The notes: generated by a model from the sequence alone, not told the origin. Counted from the first letter of the stretch, positions 6,801 through 15,537 are shown. The stretch is 17,077 nt of DNA from Paraclostridium tenue (GCF_039521565.1 NZ_BAAACP010000030.1:1-17077); one strand, 5' to 3'. Numbers and translations: made by a program.

Positions 6801-6947
6801 ATGCTGAAGGCATATTAAAATTCAATTACTTCAAAAGCATCATTGTAAATATATACTTTTTAAAAAAATTGTGAAATAGATGTTATCAATATTGAAAAAA
6901 CAAAAAATTTTAATTCAAATGTTACATATATGCCATTTGCTCAGCAT
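6801..6947. repeat. Interrupted inverted repeat bracketing the leader of the broken rep gene
   Basis: ATGCTGA-A-GGCATAT (6801-6815) is complementary to ATATGCC (6928-6934) and TCAGCAT (6941-6947), with a 6-base interruption in the right arm. The enclosed 112 bases are AT-rich and empty of genes. It could be a replication origin or leader structure for the gene at 7000. Confidence 0.45.
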
Positions 6948-6956
6948 ATCGTTCAT

Positions 6957-6982
6957 GACTACCCAATTTAGGTAGATTTTTG
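6957..6982 (+). terminator. Small hairpin with T run ahead of the rep-like gene
   Basis: CTACC (6959-6963) pairs with GGTAG (6971-6975), flanked by GA/AT, and is followed by TTTTTG. It ends about 10 bases before the AAGGAGAG ribosome site of the gene at 7000. The position suggests an attenuator, but the stem is short. Confidence 0.35.
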
Positions 6983-6999
6983 ATATAAGGAGAGTAGTT

Positions 7000-8143
7000 A
7001 TGAATTATAGTATACAAATTGATGAATGTCTATTAGGAAAAGTAGGTTTAGATAGGGTTAAATTTTTAGTGAGTCTAAAATGTATAGATTTCTTAGCCTT
7101 AAAAAGTCAGGAAACTTTGTCTTATGCTGATCCTAATAGTTTTTTAAAAATGGATATAATAAATAAATCCACAGGTAATTATGTAAGTGTAAAAGAGTAC
7201 AAGCATTGTGTAGTTATTGATAATGGACTTAAAAGTGCGGTATCCTATGGAATTGAAATAAAAAAGCAAAGTAATGGTTCTAATAAACCTAAAAGTATTA
7301 TCTGCGAACTAGATATTACTTTTCCTAGAGTATGTTACAATACTATTCATAATATTTATAATGTGCATAAATCAGATGACGCCAAATGTGTAATACTTAA
7401 TGTAATAAATCAATTAGAGTCAGACGGAATATACCTAAAAGATCCAAGTACCTGGATAATAAAAAGTTTAGAAGTAAACAAAACATTTGAATTAGATTGT
7501 GATCAAAAAAAGTTTGATGATTGTATGAAATATATACTTGATTTAAATAGGCAAAATAAATATTACAAAGAGTCTCATGGATATAATGATAATGGCAATA
7601 ATAGTTGCTCATTTAAATCTAATAGACAACATCTTAAAATATACAATAAATCAAATCAAAAACTCATATTCAGAAATAGTGGATAAAAACTTAATGAGAG
7701 TAGAATTGAGTTTAACAAGAGATGGAATATTTAATAGCTTTAAAAGTAATTCCATCAGTATTATATTTGATATGGATTCATTAAATAAATTATATAAAGA
7801 TATAACTAAAAAATTCTATAAAAATATAAAAAAATCAATAAATACAGAAGTGGAATTTTTTATAAATAATTTAACACAGTCAAATCTTAAATCTATGGAC
7901 TTACTAGCTAGTCAAAATTCAGAAAAGCTTTTTGACATTATATATATATCAGAAGCAGCATATCTAATATATGAAAAAAATCAGAATAATCATTTACAAA
8001 GAGACTTAAAAAAATTATTCGATAAGATAGATCATCATAAAATAGGAAGATTTAAAGTTTTAGAAACATTTTTTAAGTTAGTTGAATCAGAAAATAATAA
8101 TTTATATGACTTTAGTAAAAAAATAAAACAATACTTAAACTAA
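7000..8143 (+). pseudogene. Replication-initiator-like protein, split by a +1 frameshift
   Basis: Two overlapping frames make one protein of about 380 residues. Frame one runs from ATG 7000 (AAGGAGAG 7 bases upstream) to a stop at 7686, and the continuation is open in the +1 frame from about 7655 to 8143. The junction is an A5 run at 7656-7661; removing one A joins HLKIYNKSNQ directly to NSYSEIVDKNLMRVELSL. The combination IYNKS...LMRVELSLT, with an earlier STWIIKSLEVNKTFEL, resembles phage/plasmid rolling-circle initiators of the gene II/X (CRI) type, an assignment by pattern only. The downstream half is open for over 150 codons, so the break is recent, a sequencing error, or a programmed shift. 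If broken, replication depends on the other Rep. Confidence 0.55.
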
Positions 8144-8972
8144 TATTGAATTTTTTAAATAAAAAAATAACCTAAAAGTGGTTCAAATATTAATAAAAGT
8201 TGATATAGGCTTGTCCTAGTTATATTAATGGATACATATGATTTTAAATATATATTTTTATATTAGTTAGTGTAAGTAATTGAATATTACAGTATTAATA
8301 ATATACAATTTTGTTAAATAGTTAAAATGTTACAAATAAAAATAAATTAACTGTATATACAACTAGTTAGTAAAAGTAACTCGTTTCCATATCACAGAAA
8401 ACCAAACTTTAATAAATTACTATGATTACTGAAATAACTTGATTTTAAAATATATTAAACAAAAATATGATCTAATAATTAACTAATTCTTTAAATATAT
8501 AGTATATTAATAAAACTAATAATATTCATAAAGGTTAATATTCTTTAGAACATTAACCTTTATGAATTTAAAATTAATACTTAATGATTGTAACATTTCT
8601 CATGTTTATATCATAGCTTATGGTAAGCATCTAGCTTAGCATAAAGCTCTATGTATATATTTTCTGCTTAAAATGAATCATACATAAATATATAGTCACT
8701 TTTCATTTAATTATGATGGCTATTATTTTTTGCGTAATAATATAATGCTCGCAAGTGCACTATATTAAAGAATCTAATTACTAATAATATTGTGAAATCA
8801 TCTATTATGCACTACTATTTAAAATAGGGGTGGGGCATGAAACGAAAAAGTTTTTAATAATTAATATAACTACATCCTTCAAAAAATATATAAAGTTTTT
8901 ATCTATATAGAAATTTTTAGTAACGCTCCGTAAACCCCACATATTTATAAAGAGCCAAAAAATGAGGGTAGA
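8144..8972. other. Gene-free region between the two replication modules
   Basis: No credible open frame on either strand. It contains a perfect 16-bp inverted repeat (8524-8567) and, in otherwise AT-only sequence, two GC-rich patches, GGGGTGGGGC (8827-8836) and CGCTCCG...CCCCAC (8924-8940), whose GTGGGG and CCCCAC ends are complementary. Such islands next to a rep gene are where an origin might lie, but no iterons were found. Confidence 0.45.
8524..8567. repeat. Perfect 16-bp inverted repeat
   Basis: ATTCATAAAGGTTAAT (8524-8539) and ATTAACCTTTATGAAT (8552-8567) with a 12-base loop. There is no T run on either side, so it is not a clear terminator. Confidence 0.6.
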
Positions 8973-9000
8973 TTAAATTAAATTATCTTTTCTCATTTTT
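8958..9000 (-). terminator. Possible terminator overlapping the end of rep
   Basis: AAAAATGAG (8958-8966) pairs with CTCATTTTT (8992-9000), and AGAT/ATCT pair inside the loop. On the minus strand the stem ends in six T. It overlaps the rep stop codon at 8973-8975. The long loop lowers confidence. Confidence 0.4.
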
Positions 9001-10283
9001 GTTATATGTCTTTCTAGTGTTTTCAATGGTATTGATAACTTTTCTGATATTATTTTATTTGTTAAACCCTCATTTTTTAATAATTTAATTTTATCTTGAA
9101 GTATTTTTAACTCTTGTTGTTTCTTTGTTAGTCCATACTCATTTCTTCGAGCTACTCTTCTTCTCTCATTATTTCTGTTATACTTCTCATCAATCCCTAT
9201 AATAGTTTTCATATGCTTTTGCTCTTTAATTGTTATTCCTAATCTATCTATTAAAGTTTCATTCTTATACCAATAACCTTCTTTATCTCTCATTCCCTTA
9301 GAAACTCTCTTACGTTCTCCACTTCTTATCCCTTGCTCATAAGCTATAAACCTATCTATAGCTTTTGGAATGCATCTTAAAACAGCTTTTACTTCTGTTT
9401 CCTTCAGTGGTTCAGTAAATGCATTATTAAACTCTATCACTGTATTTTCTAGTTCATATTCATTCCTAACATATATCCCTTTCCAATAAGCATAACAATG
9501 CACGGCCATATTCCTATATCCTGTCATATTGTACTTCCTAATCCTGCATAAAGTCTCTAGATCATTAGCTCTTTCCATATGCAGACTGTATGAATTAAAA
9601 AATCTATTTGAAATAACTTTATTATCAATTTTCTTAGTTTGATGCATCTTAAACTGATAACTCTTAGGTTTATAATTTAGATATTGCTCCCTTAACTCAT
9701 ACATAGAATACTCTATCTCATTATCTATATATAAAACCTCACAGTTTGCTGCACATCTTGAATTTATAGTTCCTGGTAATCTAAGTACTCTTGCACCATC
9801 TGTAGCCCTTCTATCAGCTCCTAAATGCTTTAAATTGTAATAAATATAGTCTTGTAGTTCTTGCCATGTATTTAGCGCTCCATAAGGTGCATTTTGAATT
9901 CTCCAATATAAATGTATGCCTCTTCCGCTATCTACAACCATACTTGGCTCTGGTATTTTTCCTTCATAGTGCATCATCCATATTCTATACACTGTCTCCG
10001 TCTTCTCAATTCCTATACTTTCACAATCTATATCCTGAAATAAAGCTCTAAACTGCCTTATATTCTCAACTCTTCTTTTTGGAACAAACATAGTGTTTGG
10101 AGCTAGAAATACATCTTCTTTCCTATGTAGCTCTTCTACAACATCTTTTAATCCTTCATTTTTTGTATTATATATCTTAATAGTTCGTTCAGTTTTATTA
10201 TTTTTATTATTTAATTTTAATATTTGTATGTAACCATCAGTACTTTCATCATATAGATGATCACAGAAATTCATTGTTTTCAT
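8973..10283 (-). CDS. Plasmid replication protein with primase-like (AEP) domain
   Basis: A 436-residue protein when started at the ATG at 10283, which has GAGGAG 8 bases upstream. A longer frame to 10340 exists but lacks a ribosome site. Residues about 60-175 look like the RepB/archaeo-eukaryotic primase fold: FQDIDCES (metal-binding D-x-D, Asp84/Asp86), DSGRGIHLYW (His124), then DRRATDGARVLRLPGTIN (157-174). The middle is helical. The C-end is basic (RRRVARR) and closes with a probable helix-turn-helix (GLTNKIISEKLSIPLKTLERHI) for origin binding. Such proteins start replication and make the first primer. It is the only intact initiator here, so it is the probable basis of plasmid replication. 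A leader of about 330 bases with hairpins and an opposing small RNA suggests copy-number control. Confidence 0.8.
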   Translation of the reverse strand: MKTMNFCDHLYDESTDGYIQILKLNNKNNKTERTIKIYNTKNEGLKDVVEELHRKEDVFLAPNTMFVPKRRVENIRQFRALFQDIDCESIGIEKTETVYRIWMMHYEGKIPEPSMVVDSGRGIHLYWRIQNAPYGALNTWQELQDYIYYNLKHLGADRRATDGARVLRLPGTINSRCAANCEVLYIDNEIEYSMYELREQYLNYKPKSYQFKMHQTKKIDNKVISNRFFNSYSLHMERANDLETLCRIRKYNMTGYRNMAVHCYAYWKGIYVRNEYELENTVIEFNNAFTEPLKETEVKAVLRCIPKAIDRFIAYEQGIRSGERKRVSKGMRDKEGYWYKNETLIDRLGITIKEQKHMKTIIGIDEKYNRNNERRRVARRNEYGLTKKQQELKILQDKIKLLKNEGLTNKIISEKLSIPLKTLERHITKMRKDNLI

Positions 10284-10409
10284 AAAAAATTCTCCTCTAC
10301 ATTTAGTACATCGAATAACTCTTATAAGTTTAATCAACACTACAGGTCAGGAGAACTCACTAAAATTCCGTATTATTTAATTTTTATATTGCTTTACATA
10401 TCAAAATTA

Positions 10410-10438
10410 TTGATATCTACGAATATGTATGGTAATAT
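10410..10438 (+). promoter_or_regulatory. Promoter of the putative counter-transcribed RNA
   Basis: TTGATA (10410-10415) and TAATAT (10433-10438) separated by exactly 17 bases, on the strand opposite rep. Predicted start near 10445. Confidence 0.55.
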
Positions 10439-10444
10439 TAATAC

Positions 10445-10556
10445 ATAATAACAATATAAAATTTCTCTGATGAGAGTTCTCTCTTATCAAGAGTGTCTAT
10501 ATAAAAAAGCTGGGAGTAAGTCGGCCAAAACTTATAACTCCTGGCTTTTTGCTTTT
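10445..10556 (+). ncRNA. Putative counter-transcribed (antisense) RNA controlling rep
   Basis: A transcript of about 110 bases is predicted from the promoter at 10410-10438 to a strong hairpin with a T-rich tail. The terminator stem (10504-10517 with 10537-10550) is 14 bp in the plus-strand RNA, including two adjacent G-U pairs. On the minus strand these become A-C mismatches, so the structure is kept for the plus-strand RNA. An inner AAGU/ACUU stem carries the loop CGGCCAAA, whose complement holds UUGG, the YUNR pattern common in antisense RNA loops. A second stem lies at 10465-10493. The RNA is fully complementary to the rep leader, as with plasmid copy-control RNAs. Inferred from sequence only; it could instead simply be an intergenic terminator. 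Confidence 0.55.
10465..10493 (-). terminator. Attenuator-like hairpin in the rep leader
   Basis: CTCTGAT-GAGAG-TT-CTCTC-TT-ATCAAGAG forms a nearly continuous stem. On the minus strand it is followed by AAATTTTATATT, a weak T run, between the rep promoter and rep start. It could end rep transcription when the antisense RNA is bound. Confidence 0.4.
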
Positions 10557-10619
10557 TATTTTCGATTTCTTTACTTAAATTTTAACATAAATCCCTATAT
10601 TAGTATATAAATTAATAGT

Positions 10620-10648
10620 AATATAAAGTGCTAGATTTATTTTAACAA
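10620..10648 (-). promoter_or_regulatory. Promoter of the rep leader transcript
   Basis: On the minus strand TTGTTA (10648-10643) and TATATT (10625-10620) are exactly 17 bases apart. The start would be near 10613, leaving about 330 bases of leader before the rep ATG. It lies in the gap after the last gene of the export operon. Confidence 0.5.
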
Positions 10649-10672
10649 TTTACTGATATTCTTTCTTTTAAA

Positions 10673-11437
10673 TTATTCATATAATATATGTTCATATTTT
10701 TTTGCTACTTTAAAAATAGAAAATCCTAAACATGCTATCCCTAGAATTACTATTCCATAATTAAAATCAGGGTTGATATCTATTACCATTTGAATTATTA
10801 AATCTCCCATCAAATTAAATACTATATGTAAGATAATACAAGCCCAAAGCGAATCATAATACATATATACTAATGCTAATCCTATCCCTAATGTAAAGGT
10901 ATATATACCTTGAACAAAATTACCATGTATTATTCCAAAAATTAGTGCTTGTACAAGAACTGCTATCACTATATTATAATTTTTTCTCAAATATCCAAAT
11001 ACTACATTTCTAAATAATATTTCCTCACATACAGGAGCTAATATTATAATAATACTTAAGTTTAATAATGAGTTACTTTCATTTTGAATTTGATTTTGAA
11101 CATCTATATAACTAGGGCTAAACATCATTAAAATACCTATTAAATTAGATAAAATAATACTAATTCCAATTCCAAATATAATAATATATATTATACTTTT
11201 TAAGTTTATTGGTTTTAGAATTTCTTTACTTAAAAGTTTTTTACCGTATGCCTTGAATATAAAATATGTTAAAATTAATGTGGCTAAATCTCCTATCAAA
11301 ACTGTTGTATATGCATGTTCTAGATTGTTAAAATCTTTAATAAAGCTTGTTGCTGCTATATCAACAAGTCCTATGTTCAGATAATTTAATAGAGGCAACC
11401 CTAAACATATACATAATGATTTTAATAATTTTTTCAT
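10673..11437 (-). CDS. CPBP-family intramembrane protease, candidate bacteriocin immunity protein
   Basis: A 254-residue membrane protein with about seven or eight hydrophobic segments. It has the three CPBP (Abi/Rce1-like) motifs: EEILFR (Glu138, Glu139, Arg143), FGIIHGN (Phe167, His171) and HIVFN (His204, Asn208), all key residues present. Members of this family encoded beside class II bacteriocin genes often give self-immunity, and this is the last gene of the export operon, so immunity to the peptide encoded at 16846 is the likely role. The start ATG at 11437 has GGAGGA close upstream, and the gene follows the 81-residue gene after 11 bases. No terminator lies directly behind it; the next hairpins are in the rep leader. 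Confidence 0.85.
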   Translation of the reverse strand: MKKLLKSLCICLGLPLLNYLNIGLVDIAATSFIKDFNNLEHAYTTVLIGDLATLILTYFIFKAYGKKLLSKEILKPINLKSIIYIIIFGIGISIILSNLIGILMMFSPSYIDVQNQIQNESNSLLNLSIIIILAPVCEEILFRNVVFGYLRKNYNIVIAVLVQALIFGIIHGNFVQGIYTFTLGIGLALVYMYYDSLWACIILHIVFNLMGDLIIQMVIDINPDFNYGIVILGIACLGFSIFKVAKKYEHILYE

Positions 11438-11448
11438 AGATCCTCCAA

Positions 11449-11694
11449 TTAAATAATCTTATTCACAAGTAAATAATATACAACAGAAAAATATAAAATT
11501 GTTAAAACTAATCCTACTATACTTAGTATTAAACCTATTTTATATGCTTTACACTTATACTCTTTTAATCTTTTTGTTGATATTACTATACCAAAAATAC
11601 TAACTGGTAATCCTAGCATAGGTATACTCCACGATATTAAACTTAATATACCTAGTATCATAGGTTTCTTAGATTTTTTAACTTTTACTTCCAT
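11449..11694 (-). CDS. Small two-helix membrane protein (DUF4190-like), possible immunity factor
   Basis: An 81-residue protein: a basic N-end (MEVKVKKSKKP), a first hydrophobic segment about 12-38 containing WSIPMLGLPVSIFGIVIS, a short charged loop (TKRLKEYKCKAYK), and a second segment about 52-77 (IGLILSIVGLVLTILYF). The IPxLGLPVSI..G..IS...L pattern with A.KIGLILS resembles DUF4190-type small membrane proteins, which are common and without known function. GGAGGA lies 5-6 bases before the ATG. Its place between the export genes and the CPBP gene, with short gaps (28 and 11 bases), makes an immunity or accessory role likely. Confidence 0.65.
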   Translation of the reverse strand: MEVKVKKSKKPMILGILSLISWSIPMLGLPVSIFGIVISTKRLKEYKCKAYKIGLILSIVGLVLTILYFSVVYYLLVNKII

Positions 11695-11722
11695 AATAGT
11701 TCCTCCATTCTTAAGTACTAAT

Positions 11723-13234
11723 TTATTTATTTTTCAATCCAATCTTCTCCAAAAGATAGTATAGCATTTTTTCATTCCTTATTATAATTTTTGCTTCACA
11801 TATCATTCCTGGTTTAATATAACTTTCTTCACCTTTGTTACTATATAATACATTTGAATTTAAACTACTTTCTCCTGTAAAGAATGAAATACCCGTCTCA
11901 CTATCTGTTTTTGAATCTGGGCTTATAGACTCTATTTCCCCCTCTAAAAATCCATATTCTCTATATGGTAAAGCTTCAAAACTATACTTTATTTTTTTAT
12001 TAATATCTATATTAGCAATATCTTTAGTTGGTATCATTAAATCAACTTTACAATTATCTGAATCAGGCATTACATTAGCAACTATTGTTCCTGGTTGTAA
12101 TACCAGTCCTGGTTGTAAATCTACTATTGTATTTATCTTTCCATTAACAGGAGCTTTAACAACACACTTTGCTAAGCTATCTTCTATCTGTTTTTTATTA
12201 GATTCTAATTCAATTTTACTTTGTTTATTTAAATTTATTTTCTCTTCTATTTGTACCAAAGTAGCTGTTTTATTACTATCTTTATTGATATCTGCGGATT
12301 CATCCAAACTTCTCAAATTGTCATTTAAAGTATCGATACTTTGATTGGTTTTATCTATAGTACCTTTTATTTGAACAATTGTGTCATTTTTTAATTTTTC
12401 TAATTCTTCATTACTATTTTTTATTTCAAAATCTATTTGACTTACTTGTTGACGCTTCTCATCAATACTATACTTTATTAACTCTAATTGTTGAGCATCA
12501 TCTTGTGAAATTTCATTAATTTTTTTATTATCAGATTCAATCTGTTTATTTAACTCATTTTTAGAGTTTTTTAATTGATCAATTTTATTTTGAATCATTT
12601 TCCTTGAGCTCATATAACTTTCATATTGTGCACTATATGCTGAATTCTTCTCATTATAATTAGTTTCTTCAATAATAGATTTGTTAAGTTTTTCTAAATT
12701 AGCTTTTTCATCATTAAGTTCATTCTTTGAATTATCTATGTTATTCTTTTCCGCTAAAGAAACCTTATTTCCCGACTCATAACTTTTAAATTTATAATAA
12801 TATTCTTTTTCCCTACCACTATTACTAAAATAATTTTTATTATTAGCAATAGAATTGACCAACTTATTAAGGTTATTATTATCTTCATTTATTTTATCTA
12901 TTTGATCATCTATTCGTTTTTTTTCTTTTTCGAAACTATCAGAATCTATTTCAAACAATATATCTCCTTTTGATACCTTTTCTCCATTTTTCATTTTTAC
13001 ACTTTTAACTTCACCTTGAACAATATTAGAAATTGTTTGAACATGACTATTTGGTCTTACTACTCCTGATACCTTTGCAACTACTTCTTTTTCACTAAAC
13101 CATGTCCAAGTCAAAAACATTAAAATTAATGCTAATACTATATAAATGAATATTATTATAAGTTTATTTGGTTTAGATTCTAATACTTGTCTACTATCAC
13201 TTAAATTGTTTATATCTTCTATCTTAAACTTCAA
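11723..13234 (-). CDS. HlyD-like bacteriocin secretion accessory protein
   Basis: Membrane-fusion-type partner of the ABC exporter, about 503 residues. A single membrane anchor lies near residues 25-46, then a barrel-sandwich half (VSGVVRPNSHVQTISN to GDILFEID, about 55-97), a long coiled coil (about 100-350, rich in N, K, E, Q), the second half-motif (KAPVNGKINTIV and LVLQPGTIVANVMP, about 360-393) and a C-terminal beta domain. The frame opens farther upstream, but the only strong site, AAGGAGG at 13250-13244, is 9 bases from a TTG at 13234; the two TTG codons just before it are too close. I therefore start there, giving an 11-base overlap with the transporter's end. It links the transporter to the cell wall side during peptide export. 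Confidence 0.85.
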   Translation of the reverse strand: MKFKIEDINNLSDSRQVLESKPNKLIIIFIYIVLALILMFLTWTWFSEKEVVAKVSGVVRPNSHVQTISNIVQGEVKSVKMKNGEKVSKGDILFEIDSDSFEKEKKRIDDQIDKINEDNNNLNKLVNSIANNKNYFSNSGREKEYYYKFKSYESGNKVSLAEKNNIDNSKNELNDEKANLEKLNKSIIEETNYNEKNSAYSAQYESYMSSRKMIQNKIDQLKNSKNELNKQIESDNKKINEISQDDAQQLELIKYSIDEKRQQVSQIDFEIKNSNEELEKLKNDTIVQIKGTIDKTNQSIDTLNDNLRSLDESADINKDSNKTATLVQIEEKINLNKQSKIELESNKKQIEDSLAKCVVKAPVNGKINTIVDLQPGLVLQPGTIVANVMPDSDNCKVDLMIPTKDIANIDINKKIKYSFEALPYREYGFLEGEIESISPDSKTDSETGISFFTGESSLNSNVLYSNKGEESYIKPGMICEAKIIIRNEKMLYYLLEKIGLKNK

Positions 13235-15434
13235 CTGCAACAACCTCCTTAGTTCGAATTTCTCTAATATTATTTATTTCAGGAAGTTGTTCTTTCCAAA
13301 GTTTATAATATCTACCTTTTTGCTCTAATAACTCTTTATGACTACCTTTTTCTTTAATCTCACCTTTTTCTAAAATGTAAATATTATCACACCTCATAAT
13401 AGTACTTAATCTATGAGCTATTATAATAGTTGTCATTCCTTCACTAAACTTATGAATAGTTCTTTCTATAGCTTTTTCTGTTATAGAGTCTAAATTACTT
13501 GTAGCTTCATCCATTATAAGTATTTCTGGTTTTCTAAGGATTGCTCTAGCTATTGATAGTCTTTGCTTTTGTCCTCCAGAAAAATTTGATCCATTCTCTT
13601 CTACTAACGTGTTATATCTTAATGGAAGAGAATTTATAAAATCATGAATCTGAGCCTTTTGACATGCATCTATAACTTCTTCATATGTTAAGTATGTATT
13701 TCCAAGCATTAAGTTTTCTAATATAGTTCCATTAAATAAAAATGTTTCTTGCGAAATATAAGCAATTTTATCTCTTAATGATTCAACATTAATATCTAGT
13801 AAATTATAATCATTTACTAGAATTTCGCCTTTTTCACACTGATAAAAATTAAGTAGTAATTTAGCTAAAGTAGTTTTTCCTGATCCACTTTCTCCAACTA
13901 AAGCTATTCTTTCACCTTTTTTAATAGTCATATTTATATTTTTTAAAATAAGATGTCTAGTTCCATATCTAAAGTCAACATCTTTAAACTCTATATTTCC
14001 TTTTAATGAATTAGGATTTATTTTTTTATCTTCTTTCTCTGATTTTTCAAGTTCTAAATCTAGTATTTCACTTAATCTTTCAGCTGCAACAAGTGCTGTT
14101 TGAACAGTTGGTTGCAAATTTATTATATTTTCTATTGGATCTAAAAAATACGCCAATAAAGCATTAAATGTTAACAATTCTCCAAATGAAATATTTCCAC
14201 TTAATACTTGAATAGACCCAATCCAAAGAACAACTATAGCAAATATACCTTCAACTAAACGCTTAAACGTTACTTGTAAATTATTTATGCACTCATTTTT
14301 AAATATAGCTTTTATAAATTTTATAAATCTTTTTTCAGTTTCTAGATTAACCTCTCTTTCTGAGTTAAAAGCCTTTATAGTTTCTATACCATTTAAAGAT
14401 TCTATTAGATATGAAGTTAATTTAGAGTTTTTCTCCATAGTCTCTCTGTTAACTTTTTCTATACTACTTTTAAACAAAAAAACAATTATTCCATATAATA
14501 CTAGCGGAACTATAGTTAGTCCAAATAAAGAAGGACTTTGAGAATACAATATAGATCCTCCTATCAATACCATAAATACATCAATCATCATAGTAAGTGC
14601 AACTCCAGATATAGCCTCTCTTATATTTGATGCATCATTAAATCTTGATATAATTTCTCCTACTTCCCTAGTTCCAAAAAAGTTCATAGGTAAATTAATA
14701 ACATGATCATAATATCCTAGCATCAATGGTATATCTAGTTTTTGCCCTAAGTGAATAAGTAAATGCGTTCTAAATGCTTCTATAATAACTTTAAACACAG
14801 CTAAAACTATAAAGCCAATAGAAAACATCGTTAGTGAATCTTTTAAATTATTAGGTATTATATCGTCTAATAAGAATTTAAAGTAGAACGATCCTACTAT
14901 TCCAAGTGCAGTTATTAATATAGATGATAAAAAGATATTTATTAATAGTCCTTTTTGTGGTTTTAATAACTCAAAAAATCTAGTAAATACTCCTCTAACT
15001 TCATTTCCTTTTTTAAAATCTGAAGTAGGTGTAAGTACTATCAAAATCCCAGTCCAAATATTAAAAAAATCAATTGGTTTATATTTAATTATTCCGTTAG
15101 CTGGATCAGCAATAAGAATCTCTTTTTCACTTATTTTATGTATAACTACATAATGAAGCATTGTATTATCAACAACAACATGAGCTATAGCTGGAAGAGG
15201 TATTCCATCAAATATGTCTTCAGGTTTATTAGCCTTAACACCCTTTGCTGAAAAACCTAACTTTTCAGCAGCTTTTATAACTCCTAAAGCACTTGTTCCT
15301 TCTTTATCAGTTCCTGCGAATTCTCTTATCTTAGATATAGGATATTTTAATCCATAGGTTTTACAAATAGTTGCTAAGCACGCACATCCACAATCTTTAT
15401 AATCATGTTGTTTTATACAATAATATTTTTTCAC
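13224..15434 (-). CDS. Peptidase-containing ABC transporter for double-glycine bacteriocins
   Basis: A 736-residue fusion of the PCAT type. Residues 1-135 are a C39 peptidase: KQHDYKDCGCACL with catalytic Cys15 and Gln9, His94 in LHYVVIH and Asp110 in IADPANG. Membrane domain 155-435. ATPase 480-720: Walker A GESGSGKT (514-521), Q-loop Gln562, signature FSGGQ (618-622), Walker B LIMDEA (Glu643), H-loop His674. All catalytic residues are present. It should cut leaders after GG and export the peptide; the matching leader is at 16846-16890. The start is GTG at 15434 with AAGGGGG 6 bases before it. First gene of the operon with HlyD, the 81-residue protein and CPBP, downstream of paired LytTR-type repeats. 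Confidence 0.95.
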   Translation of the reverse strand: MKKYYCIKQHDYKDCGCACLATICKTYGLKYPISKIREFAGTDKEGTSALGVIKAAEKLGFSAKGVKANKPEDIFDGIPLPAIAHVVVDNTMLHYVVIHKISEKEILIADPANGIIKYKPIDFFNIWTGILIVLTPTSDFKKGNEVRGVFTRFFELLKPQKGLLINIFLSSILITALGIVGSFYFKFLLDDIIPNNLKDSLTMFSIGFIVLAVFKVIIEAFRTHLLIHLGQKLDIPLMLGYYDHVINLPMNFFGTREVGEIISRFNDASNIREAISGVALTMMIDVFMVLIGGSILYSQSPSLFGLTIVPLVLYGIIVFLFKSSIEKVNRETMEKNSKLTSYLIESLNGIETIKAFNSEREVNLETEKRFIKFIKAIFKNECINNLQVTFKRLVEGIFAIVVLWIGSIQVLSGNISFGELLTFNALLAYFLDPIENIINLQPTVQTALVAAERLSEILDLELEKSEKEDKKINPNSLKGNIEFKDVDFRYGTRHLILKNINMTIKKGERIALVGESGSGKTTLAKLLLNFYQCEKGEILVNDYNLLDINVESLRDKIAYISQETFLFNGTILENLMLGNTYLTYEEVIDACQKAQIHDFINSLPLRYNTLVEENGSNFSGGQKQRLSIARAILRKPEILIMDEATSNLDSITEKAIERTIHKFSEGMTTIIIAHRLSTIMRCDNIYILEKGEIKEKGSHKELLEQKGRYYKLWKEQLPEINNIREIRTKEVVAVEV

Positions 15435-15505
15435 ACAGTTCCCCCTTAAATATATAGTCAGCTATTGTGACCATATATTTTTTTTATACAAAAGTAAATA
15501 TACTT

Positions 15506-15537
15506 TGATCGAATAGTGTATTTTTATGATCGAATAG
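15506..15537 (-). promoter_or_regulatory. LytTR-type direct repeat pair driving the export operon
   Basis: On the minus strand CTATTCGATCA occurs at 15537-15527 and again, identical, at 15516-15506, exactly 21 bp apart. It differs by one base from the pair in front of the bacteriocin gene. A possible -10 (TATATG, 15477-15472) lies about 37 bases past the start of the second 9-bp core, with no -35 box, as expected for an activator-dependent promoter. Confidence 0.75.

Noticed and set aside
8755..8775. Minus-strand TTCTTTAATA resembling the filamentous phage gene II nick site
   Set aside because: Ten AT-rich bases in a sequence of this composition are expected by chance, and the related initiator gene is broken and distant.
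10284..10340. Upstream extension of the Rep protein by 19 residues
   Set aside because: No ribosome site there, whereas the ATG at 10283 has GAGGAG at proper distance.
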